In this document: positions 6,971 through 13,510 of the stretch, piece by piece | Numbering within the stretch: the stretch's first letter is position 1 | Layout of the letters: the number at the start of each line of letters is the position of its first letter | DNA from: Clostridiales bacterium UBA1777 | GTDB lineage: Bacteria; Bacillota; Clostridia; Oscillospirales; Oscillospiraceae | DNA length: 13,510 nucleotides | Assembly (NCBI GenBank): GCA_002315275.1 | Contig: DCGN01000009.1 | Location: 3,812-17,321 of the forward strand | Reading direction: 5' to 3' | Notes under the pieces: model-generated | The model's input: the letters and a program-made list of their open reading frames with translations, nothing else | Database searches by the model: none | What the model was told of the DNA's origin: nothing | Program-made: the position numbers and the translations under genes

Positions 6971-7795
6971 TTATGCCAGATTCAGCTTTTTCTTTAAAAA
7001 CATCCTCGTAATTATGTAGTACGCCGCGCCGAGGATAAAGAGCGCTGCACAGCAGGCACCGGCAATAAAGTGAAATCCCGGTATTGCCTCCATAAGCGTA
7101 TCAAACGAGAAGTGCAGGTCAAGCCATGAGAAAACGGATTCTCTTACGATCATCGGCACAGCCGCAAGAGCGAGGATGTTTCTGCCTATGGCCAGCGCAA
7201 AGTACCACACAACGGAAAGGAGCTTTTTGTTGTTCGAGGCGCTGCAGCCCATCGCCATTGCCGCATAGAAGTGTTGGCATGCGGCAAAGCAGGCAAGAAC
7301 CGCCATCAGCACAGCCTCAAGCACGAAGCCGATAACATTGCCCACACCGAATTCGCTGTTCGCCGTTTCAAAGAAGCCGGCGATGCTGAAATCGATGCTG
7401 CTCCCTCCGATGGAGAACGCGAGCGCGGAGGCCGCCGCACATATAACGGCAACTGCGGCAAACCATACCGCCGAGGTGATAAGCTTTGACCATATATGGC
7501 CGTCTACCGTTACGGGCAGAGTGAAGGAGATATAACCCTCATCTCCCATCAGGCTCTTATAAAAGCGCTGTATCATCATGACGAACGCGACTATGCACGC
7601 CGCGAAAAGACTTGCCCCAAACGCGAACTGAACTACGCCGAGGAGAACCCTTATCGTCCAATGCAGGCTGATGTTTGCCGCGAGCAGGCGCATCGCTATG
7701 CCCGACATTATCGAAAGACCTGCAACAGCCGCAATTACTGGCAGTATCACGCGCCCCGTACTGCGAAATTCATGTTTTAAAAGCTTCAATAGCAT
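6971..7795 (-). CDS. ABC-2-type transporter permease of a GntR-linked system
   Basis: A 274-residue integral membrane protein with about six hydrophobic segments (roughly 15-38, 48-75, 102-130, 152-182, 190-217, 240-265). Between the second and third lies GYISFTLPVTVDGHIWSKL, a stretch typical of permeases partnered with YtrB-like ATPases in Firmicutes. The C-terminus is basic (LKKKLN). It should form the membrane channel of the transporter energised by the preceding ATPase. Its start overlaps the ATPase end by 10 bases, and GGGAGGT lies inside the end of that gene, so the two are translationally coupled. Such systems often handle antibiotic or cell-envelope stress; the actual substrate cannot be told from the sequence. 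Confidence 0.85.
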   Translation of the reverse strand: MLLKLLKHEFRSTGRVILPVIAAVAGLSIMSGIAMRLLAANISLHWTIRVLLGVVQFAFGASLFAACIVAFVMMIQRFYKSLMGDEGYISFTLPVTVDGHIWSKLITSAVWFAAVAVICAAASALAFSIGGSSIDFSIAGFFETANSEFGVGNVIGFVLEAVLMAVLACFAACQHFYAAMAMGCSASNNKKLLSVVWYFALAIGRNILALAAVPMIVRESVFSWLDLHFSFDTLMEAIPGFHFIAGACCAALFILGAAYYIITRMFLKKKLNLA

Positions 7796-8484
7796 CTGAA
7801 TACCTCCCTGAAATACGCATCCACGCTCTTGCCGTGCTCGGCGCGGATATCGTCCACGCTCTTGTGCAGGAGCACCTTGCCGTTGGCGATGAATATCGCA
7901 TCGTCAAGAATGCTCTCTACCTCGCTTATGAGGTGCGTGGAGATGATGACTGTTGCATCGCTCTCATAGTTCCTGATGATCGTATTGAGGATATAATCTC
8001 TCGTGGCGGGGTCTACTCCTCCGATAGGCTCATCGAGCAGATAGAGCTTTGCGCGGCGGCTCATGACCATGATGAGCTGGAGCTTCTCCTTGGTGCCCTT
8101 TGACATCTGGCTCACTCTTATCGTCTTCGGCAGAGCAAGCTGCTCCGTCATCTCCTCGGCGCGGGCTCTGTCAAAATCGGCATAGAAGTCGCCGTAGAAG
8201 TCCATCACCTGAGAAGCCGTCATCCATTCCGGCAGGCACGGTCTGTCCGGCAGATAGCTGACGAGCTTTTTGGATTCCTTGCCGGGCCTGCAGCCGCACA
8301 CAAGCAGCTCTCCGCTTGTAGGAGCAAGCAGACCGTTTGAAAGCTTGATGAGCGTTGTCTTGCCGCTGCCGTTCGGGCCGAGCAGACCGATCACCTTGCC
8401 GGCCTCGGCCGTGATATTTACATTGTCAAGCGCCGTGTTGCCGCCGAATCTTTTCGTAAGGCCGCGGCATTCAAATGTTGTCAT
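7786..8484 (-). CDS. ABC transporter ATP-binding protein (YtrB-like)
   Basis: A 232-residue ATPase that should drive the permease encoded next. Walker A is GPNGSGKT at 36-43. The signature is degenerate, SQMSKGT at about 126-131 in place of LSGGQ. Walker B is LYLLDEP at 147-153 and the H-loop His is H184 (ISTHL). A degenerate signature of the form MSKGT/K is common in this ABC-2 exporter group. The length is normal for a stand-alone nucleotide-binding subunit. The start overlaps the regulator's end by 14 bases, with GGAGAGG placed upstream inside the regulator gene. Regulator, ATPase and permease thus form one compact transcription and translation unit. Confidence 0.92.
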   Translation of the reverse strand: MTTFECRGLTKRFGGNTALDNVNITAEAGKVIGLLGPNGSGKTTLIKLSNGLLAPTSGELLVCGCRPGKESKKLVSYLPDRPCLPEWMTASQVMDFYGDFYADFDRARAEEMTEQLALPKTIRVSQMSKGTKEKLQLIMVMSRRAKLYLLDEPIGGVDPATRDYILNTIIRNYESDATVIISTHLISEVESILDDAIFIANGKVLLHKSVDDIRAEHGKSVDAYFREVFRCY

Positions 8485-8851
8485 TGTTATTTACCTCTCC
8501 GTATTTCTGAATTTTCTCTGCTGCCTCCTGCTTGGAGAAGCCGAGCCTGCTCATATTTTCGATGAATCCGCGCACCGTTTCCTCCGCAAGCTTGTTGCGC
8601 GTTTCGTCTATCACCGAGACCTCATCCGTCACATAGCGGCCGCTCGAGCGCAGCGCATATACAAGCCCGCACCGCTCAAGCTCCTGAAATGCCTTCTGCA
8701 TCGTATTCGGGTTGACTCCCGCTTCCATTGCAAGGTCTCTGACGGCAGCAAGCTTCTCTCCCGGGGCAATCTCTCCGGAGACTATCGCCCGCTTCATCTG
8801 CTCAACAAGCTGAGTGTATATTGGCAGGCTGTCATCGTACTTCCATTCCAT
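8471..8851 (-). CDS. GntR-family transcriptional regulator, YtrA type
   Basis: A 126-residue DNA-binding protein. The N-terminal winged helix (about 1-75) contains IYTQLVEQMKRAIVSGEI, KLAAVRDLA, NPNTMQKAFQELE and SSGRYV, the standard GntR pattern. The remaining roughly 50 residues are too short for a FadR or UTRA ligand domain, which defines the small YtrA subfamily: dimerisation helices and no large effector pocket. The ribosome binding site AGAGGTGAG precedes the ATG. It is first in an operon with an ABC ATPase and permease, and a perfect inverted repeat covers its promoter. Autorepression of the operon, relieved by a signal such as an antimicrobial, is the expected role by family analogy. 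Confidence 0.93.
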   Translation of the reverse strand: MEWKYDDSLPIYTQLVEQMKRAIVSGEIAPGEKLAAVRDLAMEAGVNPNTMQKAFQELERCGLVYALRSSGRYVTDEVSVIDETRNKLAEETVRGFIENMSRLGFSKQEAAEKIQKYGEVNNNDNI

Positions 8852-8859
8852 TTGCTCAC

Positions 8860-8901
8860 CTCTGTGTTATTGTATTAAGTGCTTAATACAATAACACAGA
8901 G
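8860..8901 (-). promoter_or_regulatory. Perfect inverted-repeat operator of the GntR operon
   Basis: Two perfect 20-base arms (8860-8879 and 8882-8901) flank a two-base centre. The inner half-site is TTGTATTAAG and its complement. It overlaps the -10 element and the transcription start of the GntR operon and ends nine bases before the start codon, the ideal place for repression by a dimeric GntR protein. As RNA, the part transcribed would only partly fold, so a DNA role is more likely. Confidence 0.85.
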
Positions 8902-8916
8902 TGCCGTGTTTGTCAA
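8888..8916 (-). promoter_or_regulatory. Promoter of the GntR-ABC operon
   Basis: Read leftwards, a perfect TTGACA (8911-8916) is followed after exactly 17 bases by TATTGT (8888-8893). The -10 lies within the inverted repeat, so bound repressor would block polymerase. Confidence 0.8.
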
Positions 8917-8919
8917 CAG

Positions 8920-8951
8920 AAAAAACTCAGGCAGAATATATCCGCCTGAGT
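8920..8951 (-). terminator. Intrinsic terminator after the nuclease gene
   Basis: ACTCAGGC (8925-8932) and GCCTGAGT (8944-8951) form an 8-bp stem with an 11-base loop. Read leftwards it runs straight into six Ts. It starts eight bases past the nuclease stop and insulates the GntR promoter from glmS read-through. Confidence 0.85.
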
Positions 8952-8958
8952 CTGAACA

Positions 8959-9630
8959 TTATTCTGTTTTTTCTCTGAGCTTATTGCAATAATCGCAGTA
9001 CCAGCATTCATACGGAGCGGAGCACCGCTCTCCCATCTCCGCCATGACCTCTGCCTTGGACTTCTTGAGCTCATCGAGCCTGTAGATGTTTTCGTCGACG
9101 GTATGAGCAAATTCGATTGCCTCCTCCGTCACATCCACGGGTTCAAACGGATCGTCCTCATCGTCATAGTGGTAGACAACGAATACGCCGTCAAGCTCGA
9201 TGCCGCACTTGTCAAGCACCCATGCCTGGTAGCCCGCATCCGCGATGAACTGCGGCTTGACCTCGGGCGAATCCTTGACCTCGTACATTTCCCAGACGTT
9301 TCCGTCAACTCTGTGCAGAATATCCACCGCGCAGAAGAAACCGTTATGGTCAAACGATGCCTCGCAGATGTTCTCCTCGCCGGCATCCATGAAGCGCTTC
9401 GTCTTGAGCACCATTTTGCGCTTGTCGAGATACTTCGTATTCGGGATATACTCCGTGACCTCAACAAACGGGCCGAACATGGCCATAGCCTTATCGCCGA
9501 ATTCGTTTCCCTTGTCGAGCCTGCGCTGTGTATCGGCAGGGATCACCTTCATATCGGGCTTGTGTGCATCGAGCCACAGCATTTTAGGGCACTGCATGCC
9601 GCGCATGAAATCCGTTTTCGAGATACTCAT
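8959..9630 (-). CDS. Cas4/RecB-like PD-(D/E)XK nuclease with cysteine cluster
   Basis: A 223-residue protein resembling Cas4-like nucleases and the N-terminal half of DUF2779 proteins. It opens with TKSDF-like and QCPKMLWL patterns (Cys14). The nuclease core appears as AVDIL (Asp103), YEVKD (Glu117, Lys119) and DAGYQAWVL (about 132-139). The C-terminus has C203, C209, C212 and C215 in CWYCDYC context. One N-terminal and several C-terminal cysteines match the iron-sulfur arrangement of Cas4/AddB-type nucleases, which act on DNA ends. The RNase H-like second half seen in longer DUF2779 proteins is absent. No cas1, cas2 or repeat array lies nearby. GGGGAGG precedes the ATG. It follows glmS by 53 bases and is probably co-transcribed with it. 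The biological role is unknown; DNA repair or defence are guesses. Confidence 0.75.
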   Translation of the reverse strand: MSISKTDFMRGMQCPKMLWLDAHKPDMKVIPADTQRRLDKGNEFGDKAMAMFGPFVEVTEYIPNTKYLDKRKMVLKTKRFMDAGEENICEASFDHNGFFCAVDILHRVDGNVWEMYEVKDSPEVKPQFIADAGYQAWVLDKCGIELDGVFVVYHYDDEDDPFEPVDVTEEAIEFAHTVDENIYRLDELKKSKAEVMAEMGERCSAPYECWYCDYCNKLREKTE

Positions 9631-9659
9631 ATCTGCCTCCCCGTTACTTTATCCGTAAT

Positions 9660-9674
9660 AAAGCAGCCTGCTTT
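9660..9674 (-). terminator. Weak hairpin between glmS and the nuclease gene
   Basis: AAAGCAG (9660-9666) and CTGCTTT (9668-9674) form a near-perfect palindrome, effectively a 6-bp stem with a three-base loop, nine bases after the glmS stop. The A/T-rich short stem and lack of a T-run argue against efficient termination, so glmS read-through into the nuclease gene is likely. Confidence 0.25.
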
Positions 9675-9683
9675 GACAGCATT

Positions 9684-11510
9684 TTACTCCACGGTAACGG
9701 ATTTTGCAAGATTTTTGGGCTTGTCGATATCGCAGCCCTTCTCCTTAGCTACATAGTACGCCAGGAGCTGAAGCGGGACTATCGCGACAGCCGCCGAGAG
9801 CAGCGGATTGATTTTCGGCACGAGGATAAGCTCGTCCGCCTGAGCAACGACCTTTCTGTCGTTCTGGAAGGCGACAGCAATCACGTTTGCGCCTCTCGCC
9901 TTGACCTCGATAATATTGCTTATCGTCTTATCCATCAGTCTGCCGCTGCAGCATACGGCAACAACGCTCCTGCCCTCATCTATGAGGGCGATAGTACCGT
10001 GCTTCAGCTCACCCGCGGCATATGACTCGGCGTGGACGTAGGATATCTCCTTCATCTTGAGCGCACCCTCGAGAGCGATGGCCCAGTCGGTGTTCCTGCC
10101 GATGAAGAAGAGGGAATCGGAATGGGCAAGCTTCTTTGCGAGTGCGGGCATCGAGTGCGCCTTGTCTATGGCATTCTGCATCTTCTTGGGAAGGCTGCAG
10201 AGGTCGGAAAGGAGCTGAGACCAGCGCTCAGGTTCAACTCTGCCGAGCTTTTTCGCGGCATAGAGCGCGAACAAATAGAGGACGGTCAGCTGAGTGGTAT
10301 AGCCCTTCGTCGTGGCAACGGCTATCTCCGGGCCCGCCCACGTGTAGAGCGTATTGTCTGCAAGCTTTGCTATCGTACTGCCGACAACGTTCACTATCGC
10401 AAGCGTTCTCGCTCCGAGGCGCTTGCATTCGCGCATTGCGGCGATGGTGTCAGCCGTCTCCCCGGATTGGGAGAGGATAATGAGCAGCGTGTGCTCATCT
10501 ATTATTGGGTCGGAATAGCGAAGCTCGCTCGCGAGCTCCACCTCAACGGGGATACGGCAGAGCGCCTCTATTGCGAATTTTCCGGCGCAGCCCGCGTAAT
10601 ACGCCGAGCCGCAGGCCGTGATTACTATCTTGTTGATATTGCGCAGCTCCTCCTCCGTCATGGAGAAATCATCGAGTACTATCTCTTCTCCGCGTATTCT
10701 CGGCGCAAGAGCGGCCTTTACGGCGGCGGGCTGTTCCATTATCTCCTTGAGCATAAAATGCTCGTAGCCGCCCTTTTCGGCCGCCTCAACGTCCCATGTG
10801 ATACGGCTGATCGATTTGTCGACTGTCTTGCCCGTGCAGTCGAAGACCGTGACGCTGTCTGGTTTTATGCAGGCGAACTCGCCCTCATCGAGATAGACGG
10901 CATTCTTCGTGTAGGAAACGAGCGCCGTTACGTCCGAGGCGAAGAAGTTTTCTCCGATGCCGATGCCGAGGATCAGAGGGCTGTTCTCACGGGCAACGAT
11001 AAGCGTGTCTGGCTCCTCCGTGCAGAGGATGCCGAGCGCGTACGAGCCCTCAAGGCGTGAGGCCGTTTTCATCACAGCCGTCTTGAGCGAACCCTTGTAG
11101 TACATCTCGACGAGGTGGACGACGACCTCTGTATCCGTATCGCTTGCGAAGGTATAGCCCTTTGCAATGAGCTCCTTGCGAAGCTCCGCATAGTTTTCTA
11201 TAATGCCGTTATGTACAACAGCGAAGCGGCCGTCGTTTGACAGATGCGGGTGAGCGTTAATATCCGTAGGTGCGCCGTGGGTCGCCCAGCGGGTATGGCC
11301 TATACCCGTTACGCCCTTTACGGCGTTTCCGTCATCTGTTTTCTCGCAGAGGTTTGCTATTCTGCCGGTGGTTTTTTCAACGGTGATACCGTTATCGCCG
11401 ATAACTGCGATCCCCGCAGAATCATAGCCTCTGTATTCAAGTCTCTTAAGCCCGCTCAGGAGCATCGGTGCCGCCTCCTGCGTGCCTGTATATCCGACTA
11501 TTCCGCACAT
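9684..11510 (-). CDS. glmS: Glutamine--fructose-6-phosphate aminotransferase (isomerizing)
   Basis: A 608-residue cytoplasmic enzyme that turns fructose-6-phosphate and glutamine into glucosamine-6-phosphate and glutamate, the first step to UDP-GlcNAc, peptidoglycan and teichoic acids. MCGIVGYTG at the start exposes the Cys2 nucleophile after Met removal. The glutaminase domain continues with HTRWATHG (72-79) and HNGIIENY (100-107). Two SIS sugar-isomerase domains follow, with ACGSAYYAG (299-307), SQSGETADT (347-355) and SYAAGELKHG further on. The protein ends in the family signature DKPKNLAKSVTVE. Length is normal. The start has AAAGGAAAG before it and a consensus promoter with a leader of about 29 bases. 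It is divergent from the glutamine synthetase-like gene; glutamine links the two chemically if that gene really makes it. A Cas4-like nuclease gene follows. Confidence 0.98.
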   Translation of the reverse strand: MCGIVGYTGTQEAAPMLLSGLKRLEYRGYDSAGIAVIGDNGITVEKTTGRIANLCEKTDDGNAVKGVTGIGHTRWATHGAPTDINAHPHLSNDGRFAVVHNGIIENYAELRKELIAKGYTFASDTDTEVVVHLVEMYYKGSLKTAVMKTASRLEGSYALGILCTEEPDTLIVARENSPLILGIGIGENFFASDVTALVSYTKNAVYLDEGEFACIKPDSVTVFDCTGKTVDKSISRITWDVEAAEKGGYEHFMLKEIMEQPAAVKAALAPRIRGEEIVLDDFSMTEEELRNINKIVITACGSAYYAGCAGKFAIEALCRIPVEVELASELRYSDPIIDEHTLLIILSQSGETADTIAAMRECKRLGARTLAIVNVVGSTIAKLADNTLYTWAGPEIAVATTKGYTTQLTVLYLFALYAAKKLGRVEPERWSQLLSDLCSLPKKMQNAIDKAHSMPALAKKLAHSDSLFFIGRNTDWAIALEGALKMKEISYVHAESYAAGELKHGTIALIDEGRSVVAVCCSGRLMDKTISNIIEVKARGANVIAVAFQNDRKVVAQADELILVPKINPLLSAAVAIVPLQLLAYYVAKEKGCDIDKPKNLAKSVTVE

Positions 11511-11545
11511 ATGTCTCTTTCCTTTCGGTTTTTATCAACGGGCGT

Positions 11546-11574
11546 AATATACGCTTCATGCGGCAATATGTCAA
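11546..11574 (-). promoter_or_regulatory. Consensus promoter of glmS
   Basis: Read leftwards, a perfect TTGACA (11569-11574) and TATATT (11546-11551) are exactly 17 bases apart. The predicted start near 11539 leaves a leader of about 29 bases, too short for a glmS ribozyme. Confidence 0.85.
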
Positions 11575-11605
11575 GATTTTTCGTATTTTGAGGCCTTTTT
11601 CATAT

Positions 11606-11664
11606 AAATATCGGTAAATATTTCAAAAGTTTCCCAAACGCGTATTTTTTATGGAAATATCGGT
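11606..11664 (+). repeat. Direct repeat AAATATCGGT in the divergent intergenic region
   Basis: AAATATCGGT occurs at 11606-11615 and again at 11655-11664, 49 bases apart (start to start). The first copy is part of a loose dyad (AAATAT, six bases, ATATTT). The second overlaps the -35 of the synthetase-like gene. They may be binding sites for a regulator, but the region is A/T-rich and chance similarity is possible. Confidence 0.3.
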
Positions 11665-11680
11665 TTATTTGTGCTATCAT
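11652..11680 (+). promoter_or_regulatory. Putative extended -10 promoter of the GS-like gene
   Basis: TATCAT at 11675-11680 is preceded by TGC, an extended -10 element, and 17 bases upstream lies TGGAAA (11652-11657), a four-of-six -35. The leader would be about 37 bases. It drives the GS-like gene and probably malQ. Confidence 0.55.
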
Positions 11681-11723
11681 ATTTTAAAATCGATTTTTTT
11701 CGACTGCAGAAGGAGGGCTTCCG

Positions 11724-12935
11724 ATGAAGCGCACGAAGGAAGAAGTAATCAAATATATTGCCGACGAGGACGTCAGGTTTATCCGCCTTGCATTCTGCGA
11801 TGTATTCGGGAAGCTGAAAAACATCGCGATCCAGCCCTCGGAGATAGAGCGCGCTTTTGACTTCGGCATTCCCATCGATGCCTCCGCCATAGCGGGCTTC
11901 GGCGGAGATATCCGCTCGGATCTTTTTCTGCATCCCGATCCGTCCACGCTGTCATTCCTGCCGTGGAGATCGGAAAACGGGCGCGTTATAAGAATGTTCT
12001 GCTCGGTAACATATCCCGACGGCAGAGTGCTTGAGAGTGATTCCCGAGCGATCCTCGCAAAGGCCGTTGCCGCCGCCGATGCCGCGGGGCTCAGGTTTTT
12101 CTTCGGCGCGAAGATGGAATTCTATCTCTTCAGGAACGATGAAAACGGCGAGCCCACAGACATCCCGCATGACAGAGCCGGATACATGGACGTTGCCCCC
12201 GAGGACAAGGGCGAGAACGTGCGCCGCGAGATATGCCTCACGCTGTCGCAGATGGGCATTCAGCCCGAGAGCTCACACCATGAGGAGGGCCCCGGGCAGA
12301 ACGAAATCGACTTCCGCTATGCCGACCCGCTCACCGCGGCCGACGATACGATAACCTTCCGCTCGGTCGTAAAGGCTATCGTTGCGAAGCACGGTCTCAC
12401 AGCCGACTTCTCTCCGAAGCCGATCCCCGATGAGGCAGGAAGCGGGCTGCACATCAATCTCACCGTTGACCACAGAGACGGCAAGGACGTTCTGCCGTAC
12501 ACGATCGCGGGGCTTATGGACAAGATAAAGGAGATCACCGTTTTCCTCAATCCCTGCGAGAGCTCATACGCCCGCCTCGGCCTGTGCAAGGCGCCCGGGT
12601 ACATCTCGTGGTCGAGTGAGAACCGCTCCCAGCTCATCCGCATTCCCTCCTCCGCACAGCGGGACAGCCGTGCGGAGCTGCGCTCCCCCGACCCGATGGC
12701 AAACCCGTACATCGCTTACGCGCTTATAATCTACGCCGCGCTTTACGGCTATGAGAACAAGCTGCCCCTGCCCGAGAGCTCGGACATTAACCTGTTTACC
12801 GCGCCTCCGAAGGTTACCTCACGCTACAAGCGACTCCCCTCCTCGCTTGCCGAAGCGGCAAAGCTTGCAAAAAACAGCGAATTCGTGCGCACCTATATGC
12901 CGGAGTCAGTCATATCGGCATACTGCAATCAATAA
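11724..12935 (+). CDS. Glutamine synthetase-like ligase with altered active site
   Basis: A 403-residue protein of the glutamine synthetase type I fold, which couples ATP to joining an amine to glutamate. It is shorter than typical GlnA (about 440-470), lacking the adenylylation-loop region. Visible motifs: IDASAIAGF (Asp52, the Asp50 equivalent), SDLFLHPDPST, HHEEGPGQNEI (Glu187, Glu194), GSGLHINL (His243), NRSQLIRIP (300-308) and AELRSPDPMANPYIA (Glu318, Arg320). Two key glutamates are replaced. GPEPEFFLF reads GAKMEFYLF, so the n2 metal ligand is Lys130. The flap GYEAPV reads LCKAPG, so the flap glutamate is Lys289. NPTVNSYKRL reads NPCESSYARL. A different amine, regulatory role or loss of activity are possible. 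GAAGGAGGG precedes the ATG. It is divergent from glmS and 18 bases ahead of malQ. The family call is firm; true glutamine synthesis is doubtful. Confidence 0.88.
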   Translation: MKRTKEEVIKYIADEDVRFIRLAFCDVFGKLKNIAIQPSEIERAFDFGIPIDASAIAGFGGDIRSDLFLHPDPSTLSFLPWRSENGRVIRMFCSVTYPDGRVLESDSRAILAKAVAAADAAGLRFFFGAKMEFYLFRNDENGEPTDIPHDRAGYMDVAPEDKGENVRREICLTLSQMGIQPESSHHEEGPGQNEIDFRYADPLTAADDTITFRSVVKAIVAKHGLTADFSPKPIPDEAGSGLHINLTVDHRDGKDVLPYTIAGLMDKIKEITVFLNPCESSYARLGLCKAPGYISWSSENRSQLIRIPSSAQRDSRAELRSPDPMANPYIAYALIIYAALYGYENKLPLPESSDINLFTAPPKVTSRYKRLPSSLAEAAKLAKNSEFVRTYMPESVISAYCNQ

Positions 12936-12953
12936 ACGAACAGAGGCAGCAGA

Positions 12954-13510
12954 ATGGAACGATCAAGCGGAGTTCTTCTCCCGATGAGTGCTCTCCCGTC
13001 TCCTCACGGGATAGGCACGATGGGCAGGAGCGCATATAATTTTATAGATTTTCTCAATGCCGCAGGGCAGAAATACTGGCAGGTGCTCCCGATGGGGCCT
13101 ACGAGCTACGGTGACAGCCCATATCAGTCCTTCTCCTCGTTTGCGGGCAACCCGTACTTCATTGACCTCGATATGCTCGTGGATGACGGGCTTCTCACTG
13201 CGGATGATGTCAATGCGGCGGACTTCGGAGACGATGCTTCACGCGTGGACTACGGCAGAATTTTCGCCTCACGCTTCAAGCTTCTGCGCATTGCGTTTGA
13301 GCGCGGAAACGCATCGCTGTCGGATAAAATAGCGGCATTCCGCCGCGAAAACGGCGCATGGCTCGAGAACTACGCGCTTTATATGGCCGTCAAGGGGCAC
13401 TTTGACATGCGCGCATGGCAGGCCTGGCCGGATAAGGCCATCCGTCTGCGCGAGGCATCCGCAGTCAGACAGTACGGCGAGAAGTTGAAGGATGACGTGG
13501 ATCTCTATGT
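12954..13510 (+). CDS. malQ: 4-alpha-glucanotransferase, N-terminal part (cut by window end)
   Basis: The first 185 residues of a GH77 amylomaltase, a cytoplasmic enzyme that moves glucan segments between maltodextrins during maltose and glycogen use. The opening residues carry the family signature: SGVLLPMSALPSPHGIG, AYNFIDFL, QKYWQVLPMGPTSYGDSPYQS and FAGNPYFIDLDML. Catalytic Asp and Glu residues lie beyond the window. The frame is open to the last base, so the gene runs on for roughly another 300 codons by family size. ATG 12954 has GAGG nine bases before it and starts 18 bases after the glutamine synthetase-like stop, so the two are almost certainly one operon. No terminator is seen between them. 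Confidence 0.95.
   Translation, partial: MERSSGVLLPMSALPSPHGIGTMGRSAYNFIDFLNAAGQKYWQVLPMGPTSYGDSPYQSFSSFAGNPYFIDLDMLVDDGLLTADDVNAADFGDDASRVDYGRIFASRFKLLRIAFERGNASLSDKIAAFRRENGAWLENYALYMAVKGHFDMRAWQAWPDKAIRLREASAVRQYGEKLKDDVDLY

Noticed and set aside
8959..9630. CRISPR-Cas adaptation module suggested by the Cas4-like gene
   Set aside because: No repeat-spacer array, cas1 or cas2 is visible anywhere in the window; neighbours are glmS and an unrelated GntR-ABC operon.
10032..11060. 342-residue open frame on the plus strand inside glmS
   Set aside because: It is antisense to unmistakable glmS. The translation is rich in Arg, Glu and Ala as expected from a shadow frame in G/C-rich coding DNA, with no ribosome binding site that stands out.
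11511..11723. glmS ribozyme in the region upstream of glmS
   Set aside because: The glmS promoter leaves about 29 bases of leader, and the A/T-rich upstream DNA shows no recognisable ribozyme core.

Overview
The window looks like chromosomal DNA from a gut-type Clostridia (Firmicutes; Oscillospiraceae/Ruminococcaceae-like is a guess). The pointers are strong AGGAGG-type ribosome binding sites, sigma-A style -35/-10 promoters, a YtrA-type GntR regulator with an ABC transporter, and Firmicutes-like protein sequences. It holds ten protein-coding genes, nine complete and one cut by the right edge. I see no rRNA, tRNA, insertion sequence or CRISPR array. The left half looks more A/T-rich than the right half, especially the first two genes.

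Positions 1-6840 carry a mirror-image arrangement. A secreted SGNH/GDSL-type hydrolase and an acyl-CoA-synthetase-like adenylating enzyme read rightwards. A second adenylating enzyme and a second secreted SGNH/GDSL-type protein read leftwards to meet them. The two pairs are homologous but strongly diverged, and they converge on back-to-back terminators at 3505-3577. This is the most unusual feature of the window. A plausible but unproven idea is a pathway in which exported esterases release or transfer acyl groups and cytoplasmic ligases activate the acids.

Positions 6911-8916 hold a leftward three-gene operon: a small GntR (YtrA-type) repressor, an ABC ATPase and a six-helix permease. All junctions overlap. 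A consensus promoter sits on a perfect 20-bp inverted repeat, the likely autoregulatory operator.

Positions 8920-11574 hold glmS (glucosamine-6-phosphate synthase, cell-wall amino sugar supply) with its own consensus promoter, followed by a small Cas4/RecB-like PD-(D/E)XK nuclease with a cysteine cluster. The short glmS leader leaves no room for a glmS ribozyme.

From about 11652 to the end, divergent from glmS, lies a rightward pair: a short glutamine synthetase-like enzyme and the start of malQ (4-alpha-glucanotransferase). The synthetase-like protein keeps most of the fold motifs but has lysines at two normally glutamate catalytic positions, so it may not make glutamine.
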